Positions 35,201 through 48,950 of a stretch of 64,000 nucleotides of DNA are shown piece after piece. The translations under genes and the position numbers were made by a program. The notes beneath the pieces were generated by a model that searched no databases, had not been told where the DNA came from, and saw nothing but the letters and a program-made list of their open reading frames with translations. Source of the stretch: Larus michahellis (Eukaryota; Chordata; Aves; Charadriiformes; Laridae); contig NC_133910.1 in assembly GCF_964199755.1 (NCBI RefSeq), positions 12,222,711 to 12,286,710 on the forward strand. Direction: 5' to 3'. Within the stretch, counting starts at the first letter, position 1. The number at the start of each line of letters is the position of its first letter.

Positions 35201-37980
35201 CCTCCCCTTTTACCAGCTCCGAAGACTGTGCTGAAGCCGCACAGTTGGGTGCCACACTGTCCCAGGAGGAAGAAATCAGTGCCAGCGCCACCACAGGGAC
35301 CCCCCTCATCCAGGGTTGGGATCTCTGCTCTCAGAGCAGCCAGGGGACCGTGGCACAAGGTGACAGTCACAGACACGAGAGCATCTGGGAGAGGAGGGTG
35401 TTAACTCCCACAGCATCCCACCACCTCCAGCCTGGTGGAAACGTTGCCCTCGCAAGCGCTGGAGCTCCCCGGCAGCGTTCGGTGCAGATGGACTAAGGTG
35501 CAGGGGCGCAAATAAAAGGACCCAACGTAGCCGGCTAACGGGAAGCAGCTTGCATTTTACCCCGTGTCTATTAGGGACTAAATTTGTCTGCCTTTCCATC
35601 CCAGGGGCTCTCTGGGGAGGGCTGGGAGGAGGGCAGCTCCTCCGTCTTCCCTCGCCTCATCCGGTGGCCTCGTCACCGGGAGCTGCTGATCTCATACATC
35701 TGCTAAACCTGCTACAAATGTCACCTCATCGACAGAAGCCGCTTGACAATAATAGGGCATTTCAACAAGCCTCCTGCTTCTATTTAGATGCAACACACAT
35801 CCTTGTTCACAGTAATGCGTGTTGAATTATGCAGGAACCAGCTTTCAATTTGCTACAAGAGACTGAGGAGACGCAGTGCCAGACGAAGCCATTTATTTCA
35901 GCTCGGCTCTCTGGGGTTTGTTTTCAAGTCAGCACAATGCTGGCTACAACTCCCCTGAAGTATTTTTAATCCTGATAGCCGTCACAGCTTCTCCAAGCCC
36001 CACGCTAACCACGGCTGAGCTGCCTCCTCCAAAAAAGCCCCTTGAATCTTCCTGGCGATGGGACCCTCTGGCTGGAGGCATCACTGACTGCAGGGTGCAA
36101 CTGGGCCATCAAATACAGGGGAGCCCCATGGCCCTGGAGCTGCTTCTGGAGAGTTTCCCTTAGGAATCACAGAATGGTTTGGGTTGGAAGGGACCTTAAA
36201 GATCATCTAGTTCCAGCCCCCTGCCCTGGGCAGGGACACCTTCCACTAGACCAGGTTGCTCAAAGCCCCGTCCAACATGGTCTTGGACACCTCCAGGGAT
36301 GGGGCAAATTGTCTCTGTCCTTAGCAGGAAGCCTGCTGCACCAAAAAGCCTCACTTAGCAAGCCAGCCATATAGCATCCTTGTAGGTAAAGGCCAAAAAG
36401 AGCATCCCATAGAGGCAGTCAAGACTTAAGACTCCTACAAGGAGCAGCCTGACTCTCAGATCTCTTGTCAAGCCCTCCCAGATAAGGTATTCCCTGCTCA
36501 ATCCTCCAGCCTCATATGAAGAAAGAGATAAAGTATTATTGTAGCAGAAAATAAATACTGCAGAGACCTTCCACTTCCCAGAAATAGCTGCATTTCATCA
36601 TCTCAGCCTCACCGACACCTAGCACAGAGCGACAGGAGATGCAGAGGGATATTGCGGCGTTCCTGCTCTCCTGGGTGAGCCAGCCCCAGCTGCACCTCTG
36701 TGCCCCCCCGAAGGACTGCTAGGCAGCCAGGAGATGCTGCCACGCCAGCAGCAAGCCTGGCAACAGCTAGCAGGGTCTTGGGCTCGCTTATACCCTCTGA
36801 CGCCCGGGGTGACGCCTGGCAGCAGTGGTGTCCCCTCCTGCAAACACAGAAGGCATCGCCGAAAGGCAAATGGGAAATGAAACACGTGCAGCCGACCCTG
36901 GCCCCAAAAGCACACACACAACGGGGCACGGCAGTTTATTTTTCTTCCTCTCCCTCTCTTTGCTTTGAGACTTCCCAGTGCCACAGCATCCCAGGGCTTC
37001 CCCGGTGCACCCGGGATGGGGGTAATTAGCGCCACTCCTGACCCTACTGCTGTATTAGTTGCCTCGACCGCAGTCCTGTTCCCTATTCCCATGACTTTCA
37101 TGGGAAGAGGGTCTATGGAGGAATGGGGACCGCATCCTAAATGCTGCCTAGGCTGGGCAGCAAACACTTTCTCTGCAATAGGGCTCTTCATGAGGGTTTG
37201 GCGTAGGGTCTATCCTAGAAACAGAATTTCAGAGGACAGGTGGGTTCTCCCACCGGAGGCTTTCTCTAAGCAAGGCTAAAACCTGCTGATAAGGGAATCT
37301 CTTAGGAAAGGCACCAAGACAGTTTCCCTCATCACAGCTTCTCACTCCTTTCCCATTTCCCTGTCAGCCACCTCTTGTTTACACGAGGTCCTGTTGGCGG
37401 CCACGTGTTTCGACCAGCCCCAGTTACAATGCAAGCTTCTGAACGAGAAAGGACCTTGAAAGCAAACTGCTCGAGGTTTTCTCTGCTCAGAGCCCAGCAG
37501 CTGTATCATTCTGCACCTGAAAGGTCGCACCCCAATTTTACAGCTCTTATCTCTTTGCACTTCAGCCACACAGCTCTGTTTATTGGCTCCGTTGGACTCT
37601 GAACTCTTCAGAGCACGCGGTGTCTTCCTGCCTTTTAGCACGAAGGGCTGTTAACTAAAACAAAATCTTCTCTGTGAGCCCTTCTAATTACACCTTACAG
37701 TATCTGTTCCTTCGTTACAGCTGTGGGACAGACACGTACCGGTGCTGGTGGCTGCGCAGGGGCAGAGGGGTTTGCTTCCCTCGTGCTTTCATCTAACCCC
37801 ACATATGGCACCTACAGCAGAGCTAAGAACTTGCATTTCTGAGCGCTAATTACTTCTTTTCCCATAAGATAACCCCTCTCTGACCTAGGCTGTATTCGTG
37901 CTAGGTCAGTCCTGAGGCCCCACAAGCCACCCCTTCTGTCCCGAGTGCCCGTGACGGGGCCAAGGAGAGAGGTCCCTTAC
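32268..37980 (-). other. RXRA: RXRA intron 5
   Basis: This 5.7-kb intron has donor GTAAGG and acceptor TTGGCAG. It contains one CR1 fragment at 36.16 kb, a full-consensus cAMP-response element (TGACGTCA, 34759-34766) and an AT-rich candidate conserved block at about 35690-35870. No further exon was recognised. Confidence 0.9.
36164..36306 (-). mobile_element. CR1 LINE 3' fragment
   Basis: The plus strand reads GAATCACAGAATGGTTTGGG, then TTGGAAGGGACCTTAAAGAT, and continues through GGGCAGGGACACCTTCCACT to GACACCTCCAGGGATGGGGC. This is the complement of the 3' region of avian CR1, truncated at its 5' side. It is in the sense orientation relative to RXRA and lies in intron 5. No CR1 coding sequence remains. 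Confidence 0.9.
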
Positions 37981-38150
37981 CGAGCTCGGCGTCAAGCCCA
38001 TATTCGCTTCAATGTACGTCTCTGTCTTTGGCTCCACCGCGAGTTCAGCTTCCAAGATCTTTTCCACGGGCATGTCCTCGTTGGCGCTACTTGTTGATTC
38101 CACCTCGTTCTCGTTGCGGTCCTTCCCCCGCTGCCTCTCCTCCTGGACGG
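37981..38150 (-). CDS. RXRA: RXRA coding exon 5: hinge and start of the LBD
   Basis: This exon encodes the last two bases of Ala209 and residues 210-265. It opens with [17 protein letters not shown], the basic T-box/hinge segment that helps RXR dimerise on DNA. It continues with [12 protein letters not shown] and then helix 1 of the ligand-binding domain ([15 protein letters not shown]). The acceptor is CTTCCAG before CCGTCC and the donor is AGCTCG then GTAAGG in phase 0. Compared with human from memory there are three conservative or neutral changes: Arg to Lys before ILEAEL, Val to Ile in TETYIEAN, and Asn to Thr in GLTPSS. The exon is isolated by a 13-kb intron upstream and a 5.7-kb intron downstream, the largest gaps inside the part of the gene that is visible. 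Confidence 0.97.
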
Positions 38151-40768
38151 CTGGAAGTGGACAGAGAAGGGACAGTGTCAGTCTAGAGCTCCTGGCCATG
38201 GTGTCACGGGCTGAGCTGGGACCCCGACGCTCCATGGAGCCACGGGTGTTACTTAGCCATGAAAACCTAAAGCATCCTCAGACCTGTAGGATCACACAGA
38301 CATCTGATGTGGGTTCTCCCACCTGACCTTTCCAGCAGTGTGATCAGTGGGCTTGGATAGTCCAAGGGGGTGCGAGGTTTAGGGAAGCTGCCGAGCAGCC
38401 CTGGCCTGGGAGAACTGCTCCATGTCTGCTCCCGTGGGAGCACGGGGAGGGAGGCTCCCGCTCAGACCTGGCCTCTGCTGGGAAACTCCCCCTTCTGCAG
38501 AGGGAGAAGCCCTGGAAGCAAAAAGGTTAAAGACAAATGATGAAAAGCACAAGAAGCAACACGGCGAGTCACCACGGGAGAGGGAAACAGATGGGTGACG
38601 TGATAGTATAAAGGAATCCTAAAGAAAAGAGAAATCGTTTGAAGCGTGAGTCCAGAGTTCAACCATCTTCTAAGCCTGTTAGTGCTGCATTCCCGTGGAG
38701 GTCATGTCATGCGTCTAGTTGCCTGGGCCGGCAGTCATGCCGAGGGCTGCCGCGAGGCTCCGCGGCAGGATGGTGCTACCGTGGGACAGGAGCCGGGGGC
38801 CGGGATCTGCCGCAGGGGCTCCATGCAAACCACCATCCCGTCTTTGTCTCCGGGCAACTCCTGAACAGACAGGAGAGACCTGTCCCAAATCCTGCGTGGT
38901 AGGAGTGATCTAGCCAGAAGCACGTCACATGCTGATGAGTTAATGTCTGAACAGCGCAGAGATGAAAGACGCTTATTAGATGCTAATAACATTATTATTA
39001 ATGATCTCCCTTTGAAACCGGCACACACGCTTTCCCTAAACCTGGAAAGTAGCTTTATGCAGACAGTTACACCAGTAACTATCTCTATCTCCATCATCAC
39101 GTTACATATCCTAAATCACACACTTTTCCACGCACCATTGCTTCCCACAGTGCGTTTTAGCCCAGTCTAGCCGAGAACAGCCCAAGCAACTGGAGTCTCC
39201 ATCCCTGGTCATGAGAGACAACTCCCCGAACGCGTCCAGCTCTTTGCTGGGGACTGAATGAGGCATTCAGTAATGTAAAAAGCCCGCTATTTATTGACAT
39301 TTATCCTAACACTTTACCTCTCTGCTGAATTTGAAGCGGGTTATGTGATGTTAAGAGAAAGCAGCAGGGGCACAGGGATTGCTCGAAGGAAATCAGAGCT
39401 GTCCGTAACACAATAAGGCTTTTCAGGCAATCAGTGGGACCAGCTCCGTGCCAAGCGCAAAAATAAAACCTACAATATAAAACTTATTTCTTAAAAAACC
39501 CGGAAATTAAGACACATGCTGCAAGAGTCCTATATGGACGTTGATCCCATTAACCCAGCTCCACCCCACCACGCGAAGGCCTGGGGCTGGTTTCCATTGC
39601 TCGTCTCCCGCCCCCCTGCTCCTGCAGCCGCCGCTTGCTGCACATCAGGCTCCTTCCATGTGAAAGCTGTTATGCAAAAAAAAAAAAAAGCAAGAGGTTA
39701 TTTTTTTTTTTGCAAGCTGCTCTTAAGTTTTATGGGCTGCAGAGGCTCCCGAGGCCCAGGCAGCGTTTTCTGCTTGGGCTGCCGGAGCCAGGTGAGCGGC
39801 TGCTGCCGGAGCTCGGATTTGTGTCGTGGCTTTTGTCCATCTGGCTCTCGTCTGGCACGGATTCTTCTCTTCGCTTTTTCAGGCCAACATAAAATCCTGC
39901 TCAGATTTCTCCCACCCCACCCCCCCGCACCCCACACTCCTGTTTTCTCAATCATCAAAAGGCTAGAAATTTTTGCTTAATGCCAACCCTTCCTCAACAG
40001 CACAGATGCACCAACACTCCTTTGGGCGCATTAGAAGAGATAAAACACCTACTAAATAACAGAAAATCCTAAGAGAAAGGCAAACCCTCAACAAATGGGA
40101 TTTTTTAAAATGACTTAAATGCCAAAGACCTGAGGCACAGTCACAGCAGGTCTCAAGGATAAAGGTGCAAAGCGTGGTTCCTTGCTCGGAGATCAACCAC
40201 CTCCACCGCCGGGAAGGGGTTTTAGTTCAAAAACTACATCCTCTTGCTCAGCCGCCAGTGACTTGGTTGGACACTGGGATTTGTCGGAAAGCGTCGCTGA
40301 GGTCTGGGGAGACAGTGGCTACTTAAAGCCTTAAATCTGCAAATCTCAAGCCAATCAAAACCAACAGCCACATTCTTGGAGGTGAAGAATCAGACACACC
40401 TGAAGGGTTATTGCAGAGTGAACCCTACAGGTCATCGGGACAGCGTTTGCTAGTGATTAGGCTGAATTTAGCGGATATAAACAATAGGTGGAAGGGACAG
40501 ATGGAGAAGTTATTCCTATTGATCTGCGCTTTGAGCTGCTACACCAGAAAGTTGGTGCTGCTGCTCGCTGCGGAGCCGGTCAGCGGAATCATCCCAGCCT
40601 GCTCAGCCCCACGCAAAACCCCGACCCTCGCCCCTGCCCAGCTGGCTGCCGGCAGCAACGACACACCAGGCAGAGCAGATGGCGTATTCGCACTCAGGAT
40701 GCCAGCTCCAAAGACAAACCAAGCCCTTGCCAGGCAGAGTGTTACCTGCTCTGCTACCCGCTCCCCCC

Positions 40769-40972
40769 CATGTTTCCAAGACCAGACAGCGTCACTCTGC
40801 AATCCCCTCCACGGTTTGGATGACCTCCATCCATCTCTCGTCCCTGTCTCCATGTTTCCAAGACCAGACAGTCCCCTCCAAAGCCAGGACAAGCCTGGCA
40901 TCACTCTGCAATCCCTCCCCACCCGCAGCTTGGATGACCTCCATCCACCTCCCATCCCTGGCTCCCTGGGCT
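40769..40972. repeat. Two-copy tandem duplication, one copy expanded
   Basis: A unit starting CATGTTTCCAAGACCAGACA and ending in TTGGATGACCTCCATCCA plus a C/T-rich tail occurs at 40769 (82 bp) and again at 40851. The second copy carries about 35-40 extra bases between the two conserved ends. It lies inside RXRA intron 4. Confidence 0.85.
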
Positions 40973-43900
40973 GCAGGAAGGCAGTGCGCGTTTCCAAACG
41001 CTGAGCTCAGAGACGCCGATATCCTCCCTTCCCCCTAAGAAGCAGCTTCATGTACAGGTCTTCATGGACGTGTGCATCTGCAGGATGAGGTGACTACCAC
41101 CCGAAGTTCGGCTGCTGTTTGCTGCAGGACCCGCGTTTCCAGGTGTGTATGAACCCGACCTGCTCCTCGCTTGGGAATGAAGCAGGACACCGGCCCAGCC
41201 CTGGCTGTTGGATGTAGCTTTCGGGGACGCCTGCGAGGCAGTGACTCCTCTAGATGTTAGACTTGGTTGTAGATGTTATTTTCCCTCCCTGCAGGCAGCT
41301 CGAGGAATGACGTGGGAACAGCTTCATCCTTCCTGTGAGCAACGGGTTCATTCCTGCAACAGTTGTGCCTGGCCCTGGGGTACACATGAACTCCCTCTGA
41401 TCAGCATCTTACTGTCACCTCGCTCCTCCCGGTGTGGGACCCCCAAAGTCCCTCTTCAGGATCCAGAGGCTGAATTTGTCTCAGACCTAGAGTTTCCACT
41501 TTCCTAGTTCAGATTCACCATGAAGCATCGTACAGCTCTAGGGGTGGCAAACTCTACGCGTTCCTCTGGAAGGCGCAGGGATTTGCAGACACATTCCAGA
41601 CTCTTGTACTCTGTGGGTTCCAAGACTTGGGCTCCCCTGCAGACGCAGCCATCCTTGCAGCCTGTGCTTCAGAAGCTCCGCAGAACTGAGAGGACATCCG
41701 AGGCGCAAGTGTCTAAGAGCAGCCAGTCACACAGCTTCTTCGCAAAGTCCTCCCTGTCTCTGATCTCCGCTGGCACAAACCCAGTGGTGGATATCTGCAA
41801 TTTACTGCAATCAGTATTTCCCCAGACCTGCTGGGGACCTGACAAGGACCTGACATCTCCTTCTCCGCAGAGATGCCGTGGGACAGATCGCCGTTTCAGA
41901 AAAGAATGGGGGCTGTGTTTCTTGAGATGTAGCAAAAAACAGCAGGTGGGGCAGGGGGAAGGAAAGAAGGAGCAAGTATTCAAGCAAAACAGTTTTGCTT
42001 TATATTTCTAAATCATGCAATATGGGATGCTTGTGTGAAGGAAAATTTCCACCAGTGAGGAGACCCCTCACCATACAGACCTCGGTCCTTATCTCTGAAG
42101 TCCACTCCCACTGGAGATTAGTCAAATAAACCATGGTGGAGATGACCCAAAACCATTTTTCAAATGGATTTGGTTTGGGATCTGGGTTTCTTTCTGGCTT
42201 TGCTTTTTATTTGTCCTTTAAAAAAGAGAAATACAAACACGTTAGCTGCATGGCAGCTTGTCTGGTAATATTGAAACGGGAATACCTTGTTCTTCTTGGC
42301 TTCCCAGCAGTCTTGTGGGCCGGGATGGATGGTGCTCCATCCCTGTAACACAGTAAAATTTAGAAACAGAGATCATTATATCATTTGGTCCTTCTTGCTT
42401 CTGCTGGGTTTTTCTCTTCCTTTCCTGCAAGTTGTAAACTCACAGGCTAAAGACAAGAATACTGAGGGGTTCTGCGACTGGTTCCTCCAACCCAAATTCT
42501 CCCTTGTGGCACAATCAATGTATATTTAAGAAAAAAACCAAGTATTTTCAACTCCGGAGAGGCCACAAGATGCTTCTCCCTCCTGCCTCACACCTGATGC
42601 TTCACAGGATTAGCAAGGACACGGGAGCAAGGCGCTGGTCCTGCTGCTGGCTCCCTTCTCTGGCTCGTCATCGATGCCCCCTCTGCTCTGCGCCCTCCCG
42701 CGTGGCTGGGTGGGTCAGGAGACACCCAGCTTCTCTTCCAGAGGACCTCGGGAAGAGGATTAAACTACAGAGCGCCTGCGATAACAAGGCACTTGACAGC
42801 GTGACCTACAAGGACCTTTGCAAGCCTCAGCTGGGCTGTCGGGCTCTCACTGCAATAAGACGGTGACAATGAGGTGAGGGGCTGGCGAACGCGTCCCCGC
42901 TGCTGCGGGCTGCGCTGCCGCTCACCGGCAGGAGGGAAGGGCTCTGCGAGACCAGCGTGACCCTCCCGACTCCCATCGCGCTCAATCACTGCCTCGGCAG
43001 ACGGGCTCGTCTGGGGCTTGTCTGGGGCGGATGCGGGGAAGCCATGGAGAGGAGCCACGTCCTCATCCCTCCACCTCACCGCTCAGCAGGCAGTCAGTGG
43101 AGATCCACTCTTAGGACCGTGCTGTTCCCAACGACGCTGATTTTTCTCATCGTGAGGGTGGCACAGCATTTGATCAACGGTGCGGGTCTATTCATCCTAA
43201 AGGCAGGAGGCGAGCCCGGCATACTGCTTGCTGCAACCCAGGAGACACCCTCCTGCGAGGCAAAGCGGTCCCAAGCTGTCGCTCCCCCAGCCCTGTCTGC
43301 CGCCCCGTGTTTGCAGAGATGAGCTTCCGCACGCTCTCCTCCGTGTTGATGGCTCTGCCAACGCTTTCATTTTCCTTCAAGGAGACTCGTACGGTTGAGA
43401 GGTTTTCTAGTCTGATTTTCTTAACGTAAGGGAAGCATTTAAACCTTGCAATCCACTTGAGGAGAAAAAAAAACATGCTGTAGTGAAAGAGCTCGGAGAG
43501 GCGGCCCCACCTCCTCCAGCTACGTCTCAGCCCAGCCAAGGACAGAAGCCTGTGCTTTCCATGGCACCTGATGAAGAGGCTCTCGTGTCATTCTGCTTGA
43601 TTTGGCCTGTACTCGCCTAAGGCCGGTTGCTGTCATTTTTCATCTCAAGCTTCTCCAGCCCATCTGCACGTCCCCAGGCCGTGGTACAGTAAAATACGGA
43701 GCCCTGTGTGAAGACCACTTCTCGGTGACCTCTCTCTGTTTAAGAACCAAAATGTCTCATCCCGTGGACTGCAGATGAGTTTCACCTGCCTGGCTCCGAG
43801 GGCTGATGTGCAAAAATGCCAGATCCTTCCTCTGCTGGTGCGCACATCAACACTGGACGCCTTGCCTTTGCTCGTGGTGCACCATCTGATGGCTGCATAA

Positions 43901-46900
43901 GTGGGCTGGAGCAAAGTGAGCACCAACCCAGCTCAGGTGCCCAAACCAAGCAGGGTGGGTGGCTGCGGTTGGGTAATGAACTTTGCAGCTGCTGGAGAAG
44001 AACCAGCTGCTCGCTGAGGCTCTGGGGAGGACCTGGAGGACACCAGAGAACACACTGCAGTGTCCCCAACGCCTGCCACTTGATCGCAAGCCGCGTGATA
44101 AACGTCGCGAAGTCCCCGCTCTCTGAGCCACGTGAATATCCCTGAATCCCAATCCTCTGGCTAAAGTTTTCTTTCCTTTTTAAGCCTTGGGCTTGTGGAG
44201 AGAAACCTGATGCTGTGATCTGCAGACTAATTAGATTTTTTTTCAAAAAACCCTGTCAAGTGCATGCTCTGTTTTGAAAGCCTGGTCCTAGATGCAAGGC
44301 GGGCGCTCGCAGCCGGGTCCCCCATGCTGTGGCATGGCCACTGGCCACCGGCCACGGGCTGCCACGCTGGGCTGGCACTGGGCTGTTGTGCTGGAGGAAT
44401 GTTAACGAGGGGAGGAAGAGGCACAAAAGGGACAGGATTTTCCACCGAGGCAGAGGCTTTTCTGAGACCTCCGTGGGTTGGAGCATCGCAGCCTTGTTTG
44501 CTTGCTCGGAGAGAGCTGGAGGCGACGGCGGCTCTTAATTACCACTTACCCAGCGCTAATACAGATGAGCGCTTGTTTCCGAGAGGAAAATCCATCCTTC
44601 CAGGAACAATAGCGCGGATGACTGGCTGGGGTTTGTTTCTTTTCATGGGGGAGGAGGGGGAAGGATAATTCACTCCCACCAAAAATGGACTGAATGGGGT
44701 TTTCTCTGCAATCCAGCGCTGGGGACGAGGAGCCTGGCACCAATGCTCAGCCCGGTTCTTGGGCAGCGTGAAAGCCATGGGCGAACAGAAGATGTATTTT
44801 TTGGCTTTGGCTCTCCTGTTCTTAGCATGCTCTGATCCTCTCCCACCTTCACTCCCTTTGCTTCTCGCCATTCCCCAACAGATGCAGGGATCCGCAGAGT
44901 AAACAGGGATGATGATGCTTTCCAGACTGGACCTATTTTGGGGACGTGCCCCTGCATCACCGGGGCACAGCTCCCTCCTGCTGGAGAGCCCAGAGGCTCT
45001 GGTGGCCTCCAAGACCCAAACCTGATCAGTCTCCTCTTAGCCTACGAGTGGGTGGCTGCTGTACTTATGAAGTGCTGGGTTGGAGGGTTATTGGGGATTT
45101 CCGTTTCGCTAGCAGTGGAATTTATTAGGCTCTGCTGCCTTTTTATGATGCTACATCTTAGCTGTGTATCATCAGCATCTTGAAGCGCTTACGCCTGAGG
45201 TACCTGTTTATACCGCAAATGCCACGATAGCTGAGGAAACTACATCAGACAGTGTTTCTTCTGCTTTGCTTTTGTGTGCCTCCTTTTTTTCCCAAAGATG
45301 CAGCTTTCTACTACTGCAAACAACCTCAAAAGCCGAGATGCAATAATTAAGCGATGGTGCTTTCTCCAGCATTTTCAGTAGAATACTGCCTTTTTTAAGA
45401 TAGGCAAAATACCGCCGTGATGATAAAAAAAATGTAACTCCAGTGAAATGGAGTGTTAAAAAGCGGATTGAAACCTCTGCATGCAGTCAGTCCACATGGG
45501 GAATGGCTCTGGAAAACAGCAGCAAAAATCACTAGCTCTCTTCCCTCTCAAAAGCCGGACACTGCGAAGTACAAGCAAACAGCAACATTGCTAAAGCAAT
45601 GAGAGAAAACCATAAACCAAACCCTCTTTCTCAACCTAAGAGTATCCTTAAAAACAGAAAACAAACCCAGCATCATTTAACCAGCTGGTTTAAAGAGCAG
45701 CACTTTAAAAGGATATAAGAAACAAGCTCATTAAGCTGAAAGACATTTTCCATTCCAAAATTATTACTAAGAATAACCATGCTCTTGAACTCTGCCCCTT
45801 CGCTGGGGTATGGCTACTTGCCTGCTTTTGCATTCACTTGGATAGCGAGTTGGAGACCTGAATTTCTGCTCTTTCTCCCCAGACTCCTCTTGGTCCCGAG
45901 GGATGCTCCAGGAGCTGGGATGGCCCTGGGGGATGCAGAGCCATGGAAGGGGGATGAGGCACAGCTCAGCGACTGCTGGGTTAAGTGCAAGAGCTCAGCT
46001 CCAAGTCACTCTGGGTTAAAACACGGGGAAACTTCAGTCCCTCTGCACTAAGTGATTTATCTGAGCAGCTCCCCAGAGACGTGTCTCCGAGCTCCCTGCA
46101 ATGCTGCAAGTCCAACCCCTCTGAGGTTAAATCCCTCAGCACGACGGCAGTGCGAGCGAGAGGGGGAAAACCAACGCACAAACACAGGGGAAGAGGAAGA
46201 ATTATCTCAGCCTGTGAAGTTTAGTGAAGTCCTGAAGTCAGAGATCAGGCACACAACTGGACAGAAGATGTCCTGCATCCTCAGAGCATGACTCTGGATC
46301 ATGTCATGGCAGCTGATGGAGGCAAGCTGCAGCCGCACGATACCCAGGCCACCGCCGTTACGGTACCTGCACCTGGATTTAGAAACCATCTTGGGGGTCA
46401 GTTATGCAGCTTGAGCTGCAGTCGCTAGGGGAGGACAGAATTCTGGTCTCCAGATGGGCTACAAGCTTCTCCAGCGCAGATGCAACATCCATTTTACCCG
46501 GCCAGCATCAAACGCCGCCATCAGTGCTCCGCTGCAGGCTTCAGCTCCACAAGTGGTAGCCCCCAGTTAACAAACTGGGCAGCCCAGCAGGTCCAACGGA
46601 GACAGTCTGGCCCATGCGAGGAGCTGCTCGTGTCCGGAGGCAGCACTGGGGAAAGGAGAGGCAGGAGACGGAGCGGGGCCAGGCTGCGCCGGTTCCCAAC
46701 GGCTGCTCCCTGTGAGCCGTCCAAGGGCGGCCGGCGGGAGCATGAGAAAGGGCTCCTCGCTGGTATTTCCTGCTCGCTGTGCGATCCGGCGGCGTTGCCA
46801 GCAATGGTGGGGCCGGGACCTCGTCACACGAGACAGCGACACGCTGCAACGCGGGTCCAGGGTGTTTGTAGTCTGCGATGACCCGCTTCACCTCTGAAGT

Positions 46901-47385
46901 TAACCCTGGCCAATGGCATCGCATGCAAGACGCCTTTATCCCAAGACCCTCCGCGTTTACTCCCACCTCTTCAACAAGACCTCTGCCTCCCTAACGCAAA
47001 GGCAGTTTCCACTTTTTCCCTTTAAAACATAAGGCTGCCGATACACAGACACCTTAGACCCTAATGAGTAACAGATCAAGCAGAGAGAGTTATGCTTCTG
47101 GATGCAAACAGCCACCCCCACAATAATAATAATCCCTGCATTAGTCAAGATCCCTGATGGTAATCTTAATTTTGTTGACTATCCGGTATTTAGTGGGAGA
47201 CAGAGTACAAAAACCAAAGCCTCACACAGCTGGCAGTAATTCATAGGGGAAAAATGCTCCCAGTTGCTTGTTTATTGTAGCTGCGATACCTCCGAGTCCA
47301 CGAGGCTCATTCAGCCTGAACACGGGCTCCAGTATCTATCTTAAATGTTTTTAAGAGGGAGCAGCAAGAAGAGATGCATGCACCG

Positions 47386-47494
47386 TAGAATCACAGAATG
47401 GTTCGGGTTGGGAGGGACCTTAAAGCCCCTGGGCAGGGACACCTCCCACCAGCCCAGGTTGCTCCAAGCCCCATCCAGCCTGGCCTTGGACACC
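47386..47494 (-). mobile_element. CR1 LINE 3' fragment with internal deletion
   Basis: The plus strand reads TAGAATCACAGAATGGTTCG, then GGAGGGACCTTAAAG, CCCCTGGGCAGGGACACC and on to the CAGCCTGGCCTTGGACACC stretch. This is the complement of the CR1 3' end. Compared with the copy at 36.16 kb it lacks about 20 bp between the CCTTAAAG and GGGCAGGG blocks. It is in RXRA intron 4, sense to the gene. Confidence 0.88.
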
Positions 47495-48699
47495 AGAAGG
47501 AATCCTTGGCTTCTGCAGGCTTTCACCCCTTCAAGCCAAGATCCCCGAGACCTGACGGCAAAAGCAAAGCCTCGCAGCCCCGCAGCAATGCCCCGTCCTT
47601 CCAGCAGTACCCCACAGCCGCCCCTGCCTCCCTCCTTTGTGGGTACACCGTCTCGTCTGCCCTGGCCAGGCTCGTGGTCAAGGCATGTGGTCAAGGGCAT
47701 GTGGTCAAGGTCCATCCCTCCGAGTCTGCTCTTGGCATGTTCACCTGGAGACCCTCCACGTGTCGGGATCAAACCCTTCCAGAGCTCCATCAGCTGCCCA
47801 AGAGGTCCCATTGATTTTAGTCCTTTAAGTCAACTTCTAAGCTATGTAAGAGACCCTTTCTTGTACCCTTCGTACCCTTTTGTGGGTACGAACATGACCC
47901 TCACCCCTCTTCCCAGCATCACTCTGCAGGTCGCAGCACTGCCTACCACCACGCAGCCTGCCTTACTCTCACCAGAGCTATCATACTCAGTTTAGAGGGT
48001 TTTACTGTACTTCCACGACATACAAATACCTTTGGGCTGCAGGAGAGACACCTCCACAGCAGGAATCTGCTATGCCTTTATGCAGCTATAAATTAGGTCT
48101 CCAGAGCAAGATATTTTGTAGGGAAACGAGGCCCATTACCCCGCCTCCGTTACTTAAAAGACACAACAGTTCACACCAGAGGATAAAAGGCCAGCTACGT
48201 TGTGAGTATTTAGGCAAAAGGAATTAGCAATGCAGGATTTAGCCCAAAACTGCTCCCCAAAACAGAGGTGGTGTGGAGGCAGCGGGACCAGTGTAAGGCC
48301 AAGGACAAGGCTCCTGGCTGGCAAAGTGGATGGGCAGCCCCAGTGACCTGGGATGGATGAAACGGGAAGGAAACCTTTTTTTTTTGACAAATCAGGTGGG
48401 TAGCGCATGTGAAACTCAAGAGCTGCTCAAAATCAAAGCTTAGGGAGATCCAGCTTCTCACTTTCAGGTCTAAGACAACACTAGGACATCTCCAAACCTG
48501 CCACGAGACACTGTGAATTCTTAGGTTATAACAAAAGAGAGCTTCATCGGGGGACCGGGGGAGTTATTCCAGCTTTCCCTGCACGGGGATTATACCCCGA
48601 ACATCTACTGACTGCCGATGCACCAGCTTTCTGCCCTTCTCTGAAGCTCTCCTCATGCAACACCAGCATCAGAAGATGAGCCAGCTCCGCCTGAGTGCA

Positions 48700-48950
48700 C
48701 TTCCAGAGTTACGAAGATCCCATCTGTCACACTTTTAAATAATTGGCTGATCGTTATGAATTCATTTGGTATTCGTTGTGATAATGTTAATCAAGATGAA
48801 TTAATAGAGCCCTCATACTGTACGCCCTCCCTGGGGAATTCCACCACCATTTAGAAATTAATTAATGGACCTATAATTTTAGCGGCGCTGCCCAGGCAAT
48901 CACCGTTAACGGCAGGCATGAAGCAGGTACCCGATCACAGGATGTCAGTG
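48700..48950. promoter_or_regulatory. AT-rich candidate conserved noncoding element in RXRA intron 4
   Basis: About 250 bp are dense in homeodomain cores (AGATGAATTAATAGAG, AAATTAATTAATGG) and contain TTTAAATAATTGGCTGAT and GTTAATCAAGATG. Flanking intron is GC-rich and repeat-poor. It looks like a developmental enhancer. Conservation is untested. Confidence 0.35.
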
